Part shown: piece by piece, positions 34,943-43,154 of the stretch
How the letters are laid out: every line of letters starts with the position of its first letter
How positions within the stretch are numbered: the stretch's first letter is position 1
Assembly (NCBI GenBank): GCA_903893565.1
Contig: CAITMU010000148.1
Location: forward strand, 1-46,449
DNA from: an uncultured beta proteobacterium
GTDB taxonomy: Bacteria; Pseudomonadota; Gammaproteobacteria; Burkholderiales; SG8-41
Reading direction: 5' to 3'
Length of the DNA stretch: 46,449 nt
Notes under the pieces: model-generated
What the model was told of the DNA's origin: nothing
Database searches by the model: none
What the model saw: only the letters and a program-made list of their open reading frames with translations
Made by a program: the position numbers and the translations under genes

Positions 34943-36070
34943 CTAATACTTTCCATTAGATTCGCCCAAAGTGGGAAATGTGTCATCCCATTTTTCAGAA
35001 CGAAAAAGATCTGCAACCGGCACAGGTAAGGCCATCATGGATTCGCCTTCGGGGTTCGTTAGACGACGGTTAAATAAACCCCGTGCCTTAAAATGCACAT
35101 CTTCCAATGCTTCTTGTACGCTTGCCACCACAGAACAACAAAGATCCTTACCAGCAAATACGTTAGACCAATGCGCCGCGGTTTGACTTTTTAATCGAGT
35201 AGCCACTGCTCGCTTTGTTAACAAAGGATCCAGGGTATCGTCCCGCAATAAAGGATCTAACTCGATAGCATCACAAAAATTTTGCCAAAACTTTTGTTCC
35301 AAAGGCGCTGCAGCAATAAATTTATCATCTTGAGTACGATAGACAAAAAAACGGGCACTACCTCCTGTCACCAACTCACCACCTGGCTTTGGCCACTGGC
35401 CACTGGCCAATCCATTGCCCATCGCCCAATAGAGGAAAGTAAACAAATTATCTGCCATTGCAATATCAAGCTTACATCCCTGCCCCGTCATATCACGAGT
35501 TCTTAACGCGAGTAAAATGTTAATCACCGCAGGATACGTACCCCCTCCAATATCTGCAATCAAAGCCGGAGGCACAATCGGCGACCCGTCCTCCCCTGCA
35601 GACAAGGATAACATTCCCGATTCGGCTACATAATTAATATCATGGGCAGCCACATTAGCACGCGGGCCCTCTTGACCGTATCCCGTAATCGCACAGTAAA
35701 TGATACGCGGATTGATGGCCCTTAAAGCCTCATAGCCTAAGCCCAGGCGATCCATCACGCCAGCACGAAATTGTTCAACCACAATGTCTGCCATTTCGAT
35801 TAATGGCTGCAAACGTTGTAGAGAAGTTTTATCCTTTAAGTCAATAGCGAGGCTTTGCTTACCTCGATTAAGCATCGCAAAATTGACACTATCAACCCCA
35901 AATTTAGGCTCATACGAGCGCATCTCATCGCCTCGGCCCGGGCGCTCGATTTTGATGACTTGTGCGCCCGCTTCCGCCAAAATCAAAGTGGCTAAAGGAC
36001 CAGGCAACAACGTACTAAAATCCAGCACACGGATTCCAGCCAAGGGTTGAGGTTTGATAGGAGAGGTCAT
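34943..36070 (-). CDS. alpha-methylacyl-CoA racemase-like class III family protein
   Basis: A 375-residue CaiB/BaiF-fold protein. H143 in AAHDINY and D173 in ADIGGG correspond exactly (constant offset of 17) to the catalytic His126/Asp156 of Mycobacterium alpha-methylacyl-CoA racemase, whereas the CoA-transferase Asp of Frc lies in a different context. The N-terminal LLPGPLATLILAEAGA and KIERPGRGD are CoA-binding. It probably inverts the C2 stereocentre of a branched or cyclic acyl-CoA. It is within the alicyclic-acid cluster. ATG without a clear SD. Confidence 0.8.
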   Translation of the reverse strand: MTSPIKPQPLAGIRVLDFSTLLPGPLATLILAEAGAQVIKIERPGRGDEMRSYEPKFGVDSVNFAMLNRGKQSLAIDLKDKTSLQRLQPLIEMADIVVEQFRAGVMDRLGLGYEALRAINPRIIYCAITGYGQEGPRANVAAHDINYVAESGMLSLSAGEDGSPIVPPALIADIGGGTYPAVINILLALRTRDMTGQGCKLDIAMADNLFTFLYWAMGNGLASGQWPKPGGELVTGGSARFFVYRTQDDKFIAAAPLEQKFWQNFCDAIELDPLLRDDTLDPLLTKRAVATRLKSQTAAHWSNVFAGKDLCCSVVASVQEALEDVHFKARGLFNRRLTNPEGESMMALPVPVADLFRSEKWDDTFPTLGESNGKY

Positions 36071-36155
36071 AAATTGTATTAAATACTTCCCTGCTTTGCG
36101 GTCAAAAATTATAGCGCTAAAAAAATGTAACTATTCTTTTTAATGGCTGGTTAGC

Positions 36156-36848
36156 TTATGACTGGCCTTTCTTCGGTGGGCCTTCGCTTGCCGATAACGA
36201 AGCAAACTGCGCACGCTCGTAGGCAACCCGCGCCCTTCGCGCTGGCGCGTAAGCACTCTGGCCATACGCTTCAAACAACGCTTGCGTGGCTTTAAAATGG
36301 TGTTGTAACCCTGTTCGCTCCAATAAAGTAATAGGGCCTTCTGGGTAACCTAATCCTAACTTCAATGTCATATCTAAGTCATCTGCCGAGGCCAAGCCTT
36401 CATCGAGGCGCGTCAATGCCCCATTGTAATAGGGTCTAATGAGACGGTTGAGAATACGACCTGCAAAATCCGCACACACAGATACTTGCAAGCCCTTAGC
36501 CTCCAATAATGCCTTGGCCGTCAGAATCGCACTTTCTACACTTTGTGGCTGGCGTACTAATTCCACCAGATTCGTGGACGGCGCCTCCCCCAAACGAAAT
36601 CGGCTAAAACCCAATATCTGACTTCCCTCTTGCCCTCTGGACTCCCCTGTATGAGTACCCAAGCACTCCAGGCCCAGTTCAATCAAGATTAAGGTATAGC
36701 GCTGGGGTTGACTTAATTGTCTGAAAGCCAATCCAGCCTGATTGCCCACAATAACGAGCGTTGAAGCTTTAGCTTGGCCTTGTGTTAACAAAGCATGGGA
36801 GTCTTCAAAAGCAGGACTACCGCCAGTATTAATAATCTCATATTGCAT
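36156..36848 (-). CDS. C-terminal 3HCDH domain protein (split PaaH-like, part 2)
   Basis: A 230-residue protein. Its N-terminal half lacks the GxGxxG of NAD-binding domains and looks like a degenerate Rossmann remnant. The C-terminal half (FAGRILNRLIRPYYNGA, LGLGYPEGPITLLE) is a 3-hydroxyacyl-CoA dehydrogenase dimerisation domain matching that of the upstream neighbour. In PaaH-type enzymes (about 475-510 aa) such a second 3HCDH unit is fused to the first; here the two are separate genes with TAA and ATG one base apart, and GGAGGG before the ATG. It probably forms a complex with the upstream protein. Start 36848 is better than an in-frame start 21 bp upstream. Confidence 0.78.
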   Translation of the reverse strand: MQYEIINTGGSPAFEDSHALLTQGQAKASTLVIVGNQAGLAFRQLSQPQRYTLILIELGLECLGTHTGESRGQEGSQILGFSRFRLGEAPSTNLVELVRQPQSVESAILTAKALLEAKGLQVSVCADFAGRILNRLIRPYYNGALTRLDEGLASADDLDMTLKLGLGYPEGPITLLERTGLQHHFKATQALFEAYGQSAYAPARRARVAYERAQFASLSASEGPPKKGQS

Positions 36849-36849
36849 C

Positions 36850-37725
36850 TTACCCTCCGAACATCGCATTGGTTTTATAGGAATAAAAGCCTTGTCCCGT
36901 TTTACGTCCTAATTGACCCGCCGCTATCATACGTTTAACCAGTGCTGGGGCAGCCGCACGCGGCTCATGGGTGGATGAATAAAGCGCTTCTGCCACCAAC
37001 CAATGCGTATCAAGGCCGACCAAATCCAATAACTCAAGTGGACCCATGGGATAGCCCAATGCAGACTTAATTGCCCGATCAATGTCAGCCGGTTCAGCTA
37101 CCCCAGCCTCCACGAGACGAATCGCATCGTTATTAAAAGGGACTAGAAAATAATTAAGAATAAACCCTGGGTTATCCTTCGTCTTCACTGGGATTTGACC
37201 CAGGGCGAGACAAAACTCCCAGGCCGCATCAAAGGTCTCAGTCCGAGTTCGCAATCCCGGAGACATTTCAACCAGTTTCATCAACTGCGCTGGCAAGCAA
37301 AAATGCATACCAACAAAATTTTCATCTCGCCCAGAACCTGCGGCGATTTCGGTAATCGACAAGGTCGATGTATTGGAGGCAAATAAGGTTTGTGGCGGGC
37401 AAACTAAATTTAACTGTGCAAAGATATCATGCTTAACTTTCAAGTTTTCGAATACGGCTTCAATCACGATATCGCATTGCGCCATATCCTCTAATCGCGT
37501 CGTACTCGTGAGTCCATTGAGAATACTGTCGACTTTTTCTTGCGTCAGTTTTTTTCTTTCTACCGATTTGGCAAAAAAACCCTGCGTTTGCTGACGAGCC
37601 CGATCCAGTGCGCTCTGATCGCGATCAAAAACGATCGTTTTATACCCCGCCCGTGCGGCCACTATGGCAATGCCCGCTCCCATAGTGCCGCTACCGGCCA
37701 CACCCACGGTTTTTATCGAATGCAT
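36850..37725 (-). CDS. 3-hydroxyacyl-CoA dehydrogenase (split PaaH-like, part 1)
   Basis: A 291-residue NAD-dependent enzyme: GVAGSGTMGAGIA at residues 6-18, catalytic-His segment FVGMHFCLPAQLMKLVE (the usual Asn-Pro after His is changed), NPGFILNYFLVPFNN and LGYPMGPLELLDLVGLD. It oxidises a 3-hydroxyacyl-CoA to the 3-ketoacyl-CoA in beta-oxidation. ATG with AAGGTAG upstream. In this cluster it would act on the chain formed after ring opening. Confidence 0.92.
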   Translation of the reverse strand: MHSIKTVGVAGSGTMGAGIAIVAARAGYKTIVFDRDQSALDRARQQTQGFFAKSVERKKLTQEKVDSILNGLTSTTRLEDMAQCDIVIEAVFENLKVKHDIFAQLNLVCPPQTLFASNTSTLSITEIAAGSGRDENFVGMHFCLPAQLMKLVEMSPGLRTRTETFDAAWEFCLALGQIPVKTKDNPGFILNYFLVPFNNDAIRLVEAGVAEPADIDRAIKSALGYPMGPLELLDLVGLDTHWLVAEALYSSTHEPRAAAPALVKRMIAAGQLGRKTGQGFYSYKTNAMFGG

Positions 37726-37773
37726 GGTTGCTACCTTTTGAAATAATAAAAGAACCGACTACTGCCCGCCGTG

Positions 37774-38940
37774 CTACTTCTTTAAAAAACTGCGCCCAAT
37801 CAATTGTCGATGTACTTGATTAGTGCCTTCCCAAATTTGCGTGATCTTAGCGTCGCGCATTAACCTTTCAACCCGATAATCTTTACAAAAACCATAGCCT
37901 CCATGTAATTGGACCGCATCGGTGGTGATCCGCATGGCAATATCAGAAGCTCGCATTTTTAACATCGAAGACTCCACACCAAAATCGTTAGCCCCCGCAT
38001 CAACCATGCGCGCCACATACCAAAGAAAAGCCTCGCACTGTGCCAGTTCACTGGCCATATCGGCCAACATAAACTGGATACCTTGAAACTCCACAATCTT
38101 GCGGCCCGATTGTTTGCGTTCATTAATGTAATCCACGGCGTCCTCAAAGGCTGCTCGCGCGATACCTAATGCGTGAGCCGCTACACTGGGCCGGGATTTA
38201 TTTAACGACCCGAGTAAAATTTTGAGGCCCTCCCCGGGTAAGCCCAACAAATTGCTGCGCGGTACGCGGCACTGATCGAAGGCAAGGGTCGCCGTGCTGG
38301 AAGCGCGTAGTCCCATCTTGTCCTCTTCACGCAGCACACTCAGCCCCGGCGTATCGCCAGCCATGACCAAAGCGGAAATAGCCGCTTTGTCATCTGAGAT
38401 CTGACTCCACTTACCAAAAACTAGCAACAATTTTGCGTGGGCCCCATTGGTGATAAATGTTTTAGAGCCATTGACGATAATCGAGTCGCCATCAGGATGA
38501 AACGTAGTTTTCATCCCCGTCGCATCGGAGCCAGCTGTAGGCTCCGTAATCACTAATGAAGCCAAGGCCCCCTCTACCAGCAAAGGCAACAGTCGGCTTT
38601 TTTGCTCTTCATTACCAAAATCGATTAACGGTTTCATCGCGTGAAAATTAGTCGCCCAAATCACTCCTGTCGAAGCGCAGGCACGGCTAATAAGACGAAC
38701 ACATTCTAGGTAAGCGGCATACGACATCTGCGCCCCACCATAGGCCTCGGGAATAAACATGGCATTTAAGCCCAGCATGTTAATCGCGTTGACGTTATCC
38801 CAGGGAAACTCTCCACTTCGATCAATAGCAGCGGCTCGCGGTGCAATCTTGTCGCGCGAGAGTTTTCTCACCTCTTCAATTAAAAGCCGCTCTTCGGCTG
38901 AAAATTCTACTGAAGCGTCGATACGCTCAAATACCTTCAT
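37774..38940 (-). CDS. acyl-CoA dehydrogenase (AliB-like candidate)
   Basis: A 388-residue FAD enzyme. FAD/substrate motif ITEPTAGSDATGMKT near residue 130, LGxRAS segment, and IWEGTNQVHRQL with the family's C-terminal Glu region. It would introduce the ring double bond of a cyclohexanecarboxyl-CoA type substrate, passing electrons to ETF (not in the window). The start at 38940 follows a G-rich SD; an in-frame GTG 12 bp upstream is less likely. Assignment to cyclohexanecarboxyl-CoA is by context only. Confidence 0.9.
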   Translation of the reverse strand: MKVFERIDASVEFSAEERLLIEEVRKLSRDKIAPRAAAIDRSGEFPWDNVNAINMLGLNAMFIPEAYGGAQMSYAAYLECVRLISRACASTGVIWATNFHAMKPLIDFGNEEQKSRLLPLLVEGALASLVITEPTAGSDATGMKTTFHPDGDSIIVNGSKTFITNGAHAKLLLVFGKWSQISDDKAAISALVMAGDTPGLSVLREEDKMGLRASSTATLAFDQCRVPRSNLLGLPGEGLKILLGSLNKSRPSVAAHALGIARAAFEDAVDYINERKQSGRKIVEFQGIQFMLADMASELAQCEAFLWYVARMVDAGANDFGVESSMLKMRASDIAMRITTDAVQLHGGYGFCKDYRVERLMRDAKITQIWEGTNQVHRQLIGRSFLKK

Positions 38941-39024
38941 CCTAGCCCCCACTTCATGATTTCTTCATTCAAAATTACTGATACTGTTAGTCTCGAAGCC
39001 TCGTAGACGCTTTCGATTACAATA

Positions 39025-39768
39025 TCAGTGCGCCACCCCTTGAGCGCCATCGATATAAATCGTTTCACCACTTAAAAAAGCGATATTCTCACTAAAAATG
39101 GACGCTACCAATTTGGCGACATCACCAACACCACCATGTTGCCCCCCAGGAATTCGTTTAGACAAAAACTCCCGCAAAGGCCCTTTGAAAGCCTCTCGGT
39201 TTAAATCGGTCTCAATATACCCTGGCGCCACATTTAGCACTCGTATTGATTTTGAGGCCCACTCAACAGCCAGACACCGCGTCATCGCACCTACCGCCGC
39301 TTTCGATGCACAATAAGCCAAGTTACGTTTAACACCTATTTTGTCAAAAAAAGACCCCATATTAACAATCGTTCCACCTCCCGCTTTGAGCAAAAAAGGA
39401 TAAACCTCCCGACAAGCGGTCATCACTGCAGTCGCATTAGTGTTCATGACCTGTTCATAGTCCGCAATACTAAGCTTAGCACTCGGTGCATCTCGGTGAA
39501 TGCCTGCATTATTCACTATCCCGTGGATGCCTCCTGTTTTTGCATAAATGTGGGACAAGGCCATTTTTACATCCTCCTCCCGCCTGACATCACAAGCCAC
39601 AGGAATAATGGCGCTGGGACTTAACGCATCCGCTCCCTCTTCAGGTCCCGTGCCACCGCGCGACAAACAGCCCACGACGAAACCTCGGCGCACCAATTCC
39701 ATCACAATAGCCGCTCCAATGCCCCGACTCGCCCCAGTCACTACGATAGTTCGTTGTTGAGTTTCCAT
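39025..39768 (-). CDS. SDR dehydrogenase (BadH-like candidate)
   Basis: A 247-residue classical SDR with TGASRGIGAA, NNAG, catalytic Ser in VNMGSFF and the YCASK tetrad, and a C-terminal SGETIYIDG. In the anaerobic cyclohexanecarboxylate pathway BadH, an SDR, oxidises 2-hydroxycyclohexanecarboxyl-CoA; the position between a crotonase and an acyl-CoA dehydrogenase fits, although FabG-like reductases look similar. The start METQQ has its ATG one base after the upstream stop codon. The longer frame would overlap the crotonase by 44 bp. Confidence 0.85.
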   Translation of the reverse strand: METQQRTIVVTGASRGIGAAIVMELVRRGFVVGCLSRGGTGPEEGADALSPSAIIPVACDVRREEDVKMALSHIYAKTGGIHGIVNNAGIHRDAPSAKLSIADYEQVMNTNATAVMTACREVYPFLLKAGGGTIVNMGSFFDKIGVKRNLAYCASKAAVGAMTRCLAVEWASKSIRVLNVAPGYIETDLNREAFKGPLREFLSKRIPGGQHGGVGDVAKLVASIFSENIAFLSGETIYIDGAQGVAH

Positions 39769-39769
39769 A

Positions 39770-40534
39770 TTACCGATCAATAAAAGTGGCTTTACGCTTA
39801 CCGGCAAAAGCACTCATCCCCTCAGCCGCATCTTTCGTCTGAAAAGCCAATGTGCCCAAATCCGTCTCAATTTTTAATCCCTCATGAAGCGGGGTTTGAC
39901 TAGCTCGCTTGACCGCGTCACGAGCAAAACCTAATACCGGCAAACTGTAACCAGAGAACTCTCGGGCAAAGTTGATACCACTAACAACTGGATCCCCCTC
40001 AACAATACGATTCACTAAGCCAATACGAAAAGCTTCCTGGGCATCCACCGTTTTGCCAGTCATCACCATTTCCAAGGCGCGCGCCTCTCCTACAATACGC
40101 GGCAACCGTTGGGTACCCCCATAACCAGGAATTAACCCTAATTTGATTTCAGGTGTCCCCATCTTCGCATTCGGAGTTGCTAGACGAAACGTGCAAGCTA
40201 GGGCCAATTCCATGCCACCACCAAACGCATAACCATTGATAACGGCCACTGAGGCTATCGGCAACGTATCGAGCTTAGCAAATACAGCCTGGCCCAATTC
40301 GCCCCCTCTTTTTTGCGCCATTAACTCACGATCCTGTAATTCTTTAATATCTGCACCGGCACAAAATGCTTTTCCATGCCCCACAATGATTAATGCACGC
40401 GCTTTACTTTTTGCCACCTCATCAAAGCAATCACCTAAGTGCGCAATTAAATCCATCGACAAGGCATTTAAGGCCTCGGGTCGATTTAAAGTAATGAGTG
40501 CAAATTCTTCCAAATATGTTAATTCTATCGCCAT
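39770..40534 (-). CDS. enoyl-CoA hydratase (BadK-like candidate)
   Basis: A 254-residue crotonase with both catalytic glutamates: one in GGGMELALACT and one in GTPEIKLGLIPGYGG; oxyanion-hole AFCAGADIKEL near residue 57. It hydrates an alpha,beta-unsaturated acyl-CoA; in the proposed pathway this would be cyclohex-1-ene-1-carboxyl-CoA. Separated by 11 bp from the ligase gene upstream. Confidence 0.92.
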   Translation of the reverse strand: MAIELTYLEEFALITLNRPEALNALSMDLIAHLGDCFDEVAKSKARALIIVGHGKAFCAGADIKELQDRELMAQKRGGELGQAVFAKLDTLPIASVAVINGYAFGGGMELALACTFRLATPNAKMGTPEIKLGLIPGYGGTQRLPRIVGEARALEMVMTGKTVDAQEAFRIGLVNRIVEGDPVVSGINFAREFSGYSLPVLGFARDAVKRASQTPLHEGLKIETDLGTLAFQTKDAAEGMSAFAGKRKATFIDR

Positions 40535-40545
40535 GGCTTATAAAC

Positions 40546-42186
40546 CTATTTGTCGGTTGCCGCCCAACGCACGGGCAGCGGATTAATCTTGCCTAAACGG
40601 GTTAATTCCACCAGTTCACGTTTCAAAATCTTGCCGCTGGCGGTTAGAGGAAAACTCTGCATGCTAATAAAAAATTCGGGCATATCATATTTTGATAAAC
40701 CAGACTCATGCAAGTGGGTCAGCAACGCCTGCGCTAAAACGTGCTGGCCTTCACGCTCAATAATCGCCAAACAAACCTTCTCTCCCAAGCGCTCATCAGC
40801 CACGGGGTAGACGGCCGTCTTTAATACCCCTGGGTGCTTTGCTACAAGATTTTCAATTCGAGAAGGATAAATATTGTGGCCACCTCTAATAATAAGATCC
40901 TTTTTACGACCCACAATCTGCAAATTCCCTAGCTCATCCAAACGACCTAAGTCCCCGCTCATAAACCAACCACTTGCATTAAAGGAGTTTTCAGTAGCCA
41001 CCTGGTTATTAAAATAACCGAGCATCAATAAAGCACCCCGCGTACCAATCTCACCTACCTGTCCACAAGGCAGTTCAATATCCGAATTTTCCTGGTCCCA
41101 GATACGGGTTTCATAACCCTGGCAGGCTTTACCGCAAGTGCTCGTAATCACTTGTTCGGTATCATCAGGCATGGTGTATTGATGAGAGCCATTTTCTGTC
41201 ATGCCATAGATATTTTGTGGCTTAATACCCTGATCTAAAAATTCCCTTGCCGTTTGTGGCGGAATGGTGGAGCCAGCCATATAGAAAATATTCACGCGCC
41301 CTAAAGACTTAAGACCCCTTTGCTTAGCATCGGCTAAAATATCAATTGCGTGCGTGGGCACCCCCATCACATAAGTAGCTCCCGACTCGAGCAACCCATC
41401 GAGCGGCTTTTGTCCTGGCTGAAGATCATGTAACACCACTTCAAATCCGGCACACAATCCCTGCGCTAGAGCCACCGTAGCGATGTGATGGGATAAGGGG
41501 CTATGGGTATAAAGTATTGTATGTTCATCATGATGCCAATCTTTCACCATAGCCCTCGCGTTTGCGAGCAGCGTATTATCTGAGTGTAAGACGCCCTTTG
41601 GCATACCGGTCGTACCCGAAGTGAAAGCAAGATACACAATCTTGTCAGGATCATTCAGAACCGGCGGCAGAGGAGCCGCTGTGGCTTTTGTTGGCAACGA
41701 AGGAAAATCACCACGATCCATTCTGTAGCAGCATTTTAATGAGCTGACTTGCTCTATGGCTGCAAACACATCAACCGTGCTCGCATCCGCTCCATAGCCA
41801 CTTTCAGTAAAAAAAGCTACAGTGTCAATTCTTTGCATCAGGGTCACAATCTCCCCGACAGTATAATTCTGATGTAAAGAGGGATTACACACGTAACCAT
41901 TGCGTGAACAGGCTAAAAAAATAACCACCGCCTCGACTCGATTCGGCAGCCATACAGACACCCTATGCCCCCGTTTCAAACCCCTTTGGTGTAATTGCAA
42001 AGCCAAGCTATCTACCCACAGTCGCAATTGCTGCCACGTCAATCGCCGACGACTATCGCGCAAAGCAAACGCTTCGGGTCTTTCATTAGCGTGTTTGGCG
42101 AGCAGGTCATACATCGACTCTTCACGCCACCACCCTGCCGCATAAAACGAACGGGCTATTTTAGGATTGTGTAAAGTTAAAAGCAT
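40546..42186 (-). CDS. AMP-forming acyl-CoA ligase (AliA-like candidate)
   Basis: A 546-residue adenylating enzyme: P-loop-like AFTSGTTGMPKGVLHS near residue 185, YGMTENGSHQY (A5-type motif), SGDLGRLDELG, GRKKDLIIRGGHNIYP and C-terminal SGKILKRE with the catalytic Lys. The length and N-terminal GWWREESMYDLLAKHAN fit cyclohexanecarboxylate/2,3-dihydroxybenzoate-type ligases. It activates the incoming carboxylic acid to its CoA ester. It follows a 186-bp gap (42187-42372) that may contain its own promoter. Confidence 0.9.
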   Translation of the reverse strand: MLLTLHNPKIARSFYAAGWWREESMYDLLAKHANERPEAFALRDSRRRLTWQQLRLWVDSLALQLHQRGLKRGHRVSVWLPNRVEAVVIFLACSRNGYVCNPSLHQNYTVGEIVTLMQRIDTVAFFTESGYGADASTVDVFAAIEQVSSLKCCYRMDRGDFPSLPTKATAAPLPPVLNDPDKIVYLAFTSGTTGMPKGVLHSDNTLLANARAMVKDWHHDEHTILYTHSPLSHHIATVALAQGLCAGFEVVLHDLQPGQKPLDGLLESGATYVMGVPTHAIDILADAKQRGLKSLGRVNIFYMAGSTIPPQTAREFLDQGIKPQNIYGMTENGSHQYTMPDDTEQVITSTCGKACQGYETRIWDQENSDIELPCGQVGEIGTRGALLMLGYFNNQVATENSFNASGWFMSGDLGRLDELGNLQIVGRKKDLIIRGGHNIYPSRIENLVAKHPGVLKTAVYPVADERLGEKVCLAIIEREGQHVLAQALLTHLHESGLSKYDMPEFFISMQSFPLTASGKILKRELVELTRLGKINPLPVRWAATDK

Positions 42187-42372
42187 AAAGGTTGATTTCG
42201 TCCATAGGACCTGAGTTTACGCATAGGCGGGTCCTTTAACTCTCTGACATTTGGATTTAACTTAAATTTAAAATGTGTCGTTGTGTGCAATTTCGGATGA
42301 GAGATCTTAACGATCTTTTCAACATATTTGCATCATTAATAGAGGCTCTAATGGCTGACTTTGCTCCTCGCG

Positions 42373-43152
42373 TCATTGACCAAATAAATCCGTATCGGGT
42401 TTTCTTTTTCCACGAAATGATGCGCCCAACTCCTTCGACTCATCGGTATCCAAATACAGTCGAAGCAGCAAATCATGAGAAACGCGAGCAAGTCCCGATA
42501 CACCACCATGGCGGGCTGTAAATGCCGCCTTGATCGAAGCCAACGCAAAAGCGCCTCGATCAGCAATATCTAAGGCCATTTTTCGGGTCTCTGCTCTTAA
42601 CGCATCATCTGGCACTACCTTATTGATGAGGCCAATAGCCAGGGCTTCATCTGCAGTTAAACGCGGATTGGCAAACCACATTTCCTTGGCTTTTTTCTTT
42701 CCGACCAAGTCTTCTAGGTACCATGTACCATAACCGGCGTCAAAACTACCCATCATCGGACCGACTTGACGAAAAACTGCACTTTTTTTGGCGATCGACA
42801 AATCACACATCACCTGCAGCACCTGCCCCCCTCCCACGGCATAGCCATTTACTGAGGCAATCACCGGCTTTTGTAAGCGTTCGATACTTTCATAAATCTC
42901 AAGAGTCGGCAGCATCCCCGCATATAAAGTCGTATGCTCAAGACCATCTTTTCTTCCGCCAATACAGAAAAATTTATCCCCCGAACCTGTGATCACTAAA
43001 ACCCGGGTACGAGTCTCACGACGGATGTCCTCAATACAATCACGAATTTCGTGACACATCTTCACCGTAAACATATTACCGTCATCGGGTCGATTCAAAG
43101 TGAGCCAACCGATGGGGCCGTCTTCTTCATACAAAATAGTTTCAAAGCTCAT
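42373..43152 (-). CDS. badI: MenB/BadI-like crotonase, candidate ring-cleaving hydrolase
   Basis: A 259-residue crotonase-superfamily protein that differs from ordinary hydratases. The segment RQVGPMMGSFDAGYG followed by LVGKKKAKEMWF is the signature of 1,4-dihydroxy-2-naphthoyl-CoA synthase and 2-ketocyclohexanecarboxyl-CoA hydrolase, and the C-terminal YLDTDES and KRKPD match BadI of Rhodopseudomonas. BadI opens the ring of 2-ketocyclohexanecarboxyl-CoA to pimelyl-CoA. No other menaquinone genes are nearby, and the neighbours supply the preceding BadK/BadH-like steps, so ring cleavage is preferred. The FCIGGRKDG loop replaces the usual GGDQ of the group, hinting at another substrate. It lies 2 bp after the CoA-transferase gene. 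Confidence 0.82.
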   Translation of the reverse strand: MSFETILYEEDGPIGWLTLNRPDDGNMFTVKMCHEIRDCIEDIRRETRTRVLVITGSGDKFFCIGGRKDGLEHTTLYAGMLPTLEIYESIERLQKPVIASVNGYAVGGGQVLQVMCDLSIAKKSAVFRQVGPMMGSFDAGYGTWYLEDLVGKKKAKEMWFANPRLTADEALAIGLINKVVPDDALRAETRKMALDIADRGAFALASIKAAFTARHGGVSGLARVSHDLLLRLYLDTDESKELGASFRGKRKPDTDLFGQ

Positions 43153-43154
43153 AA

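Noticed and set aside
42373..43152. Menaquinone biosynthesis (MenB)
   Set aside because: No other men genes are nearby, and the neighbours form a ring-degradation set with the C-terminal BadI-like motif.
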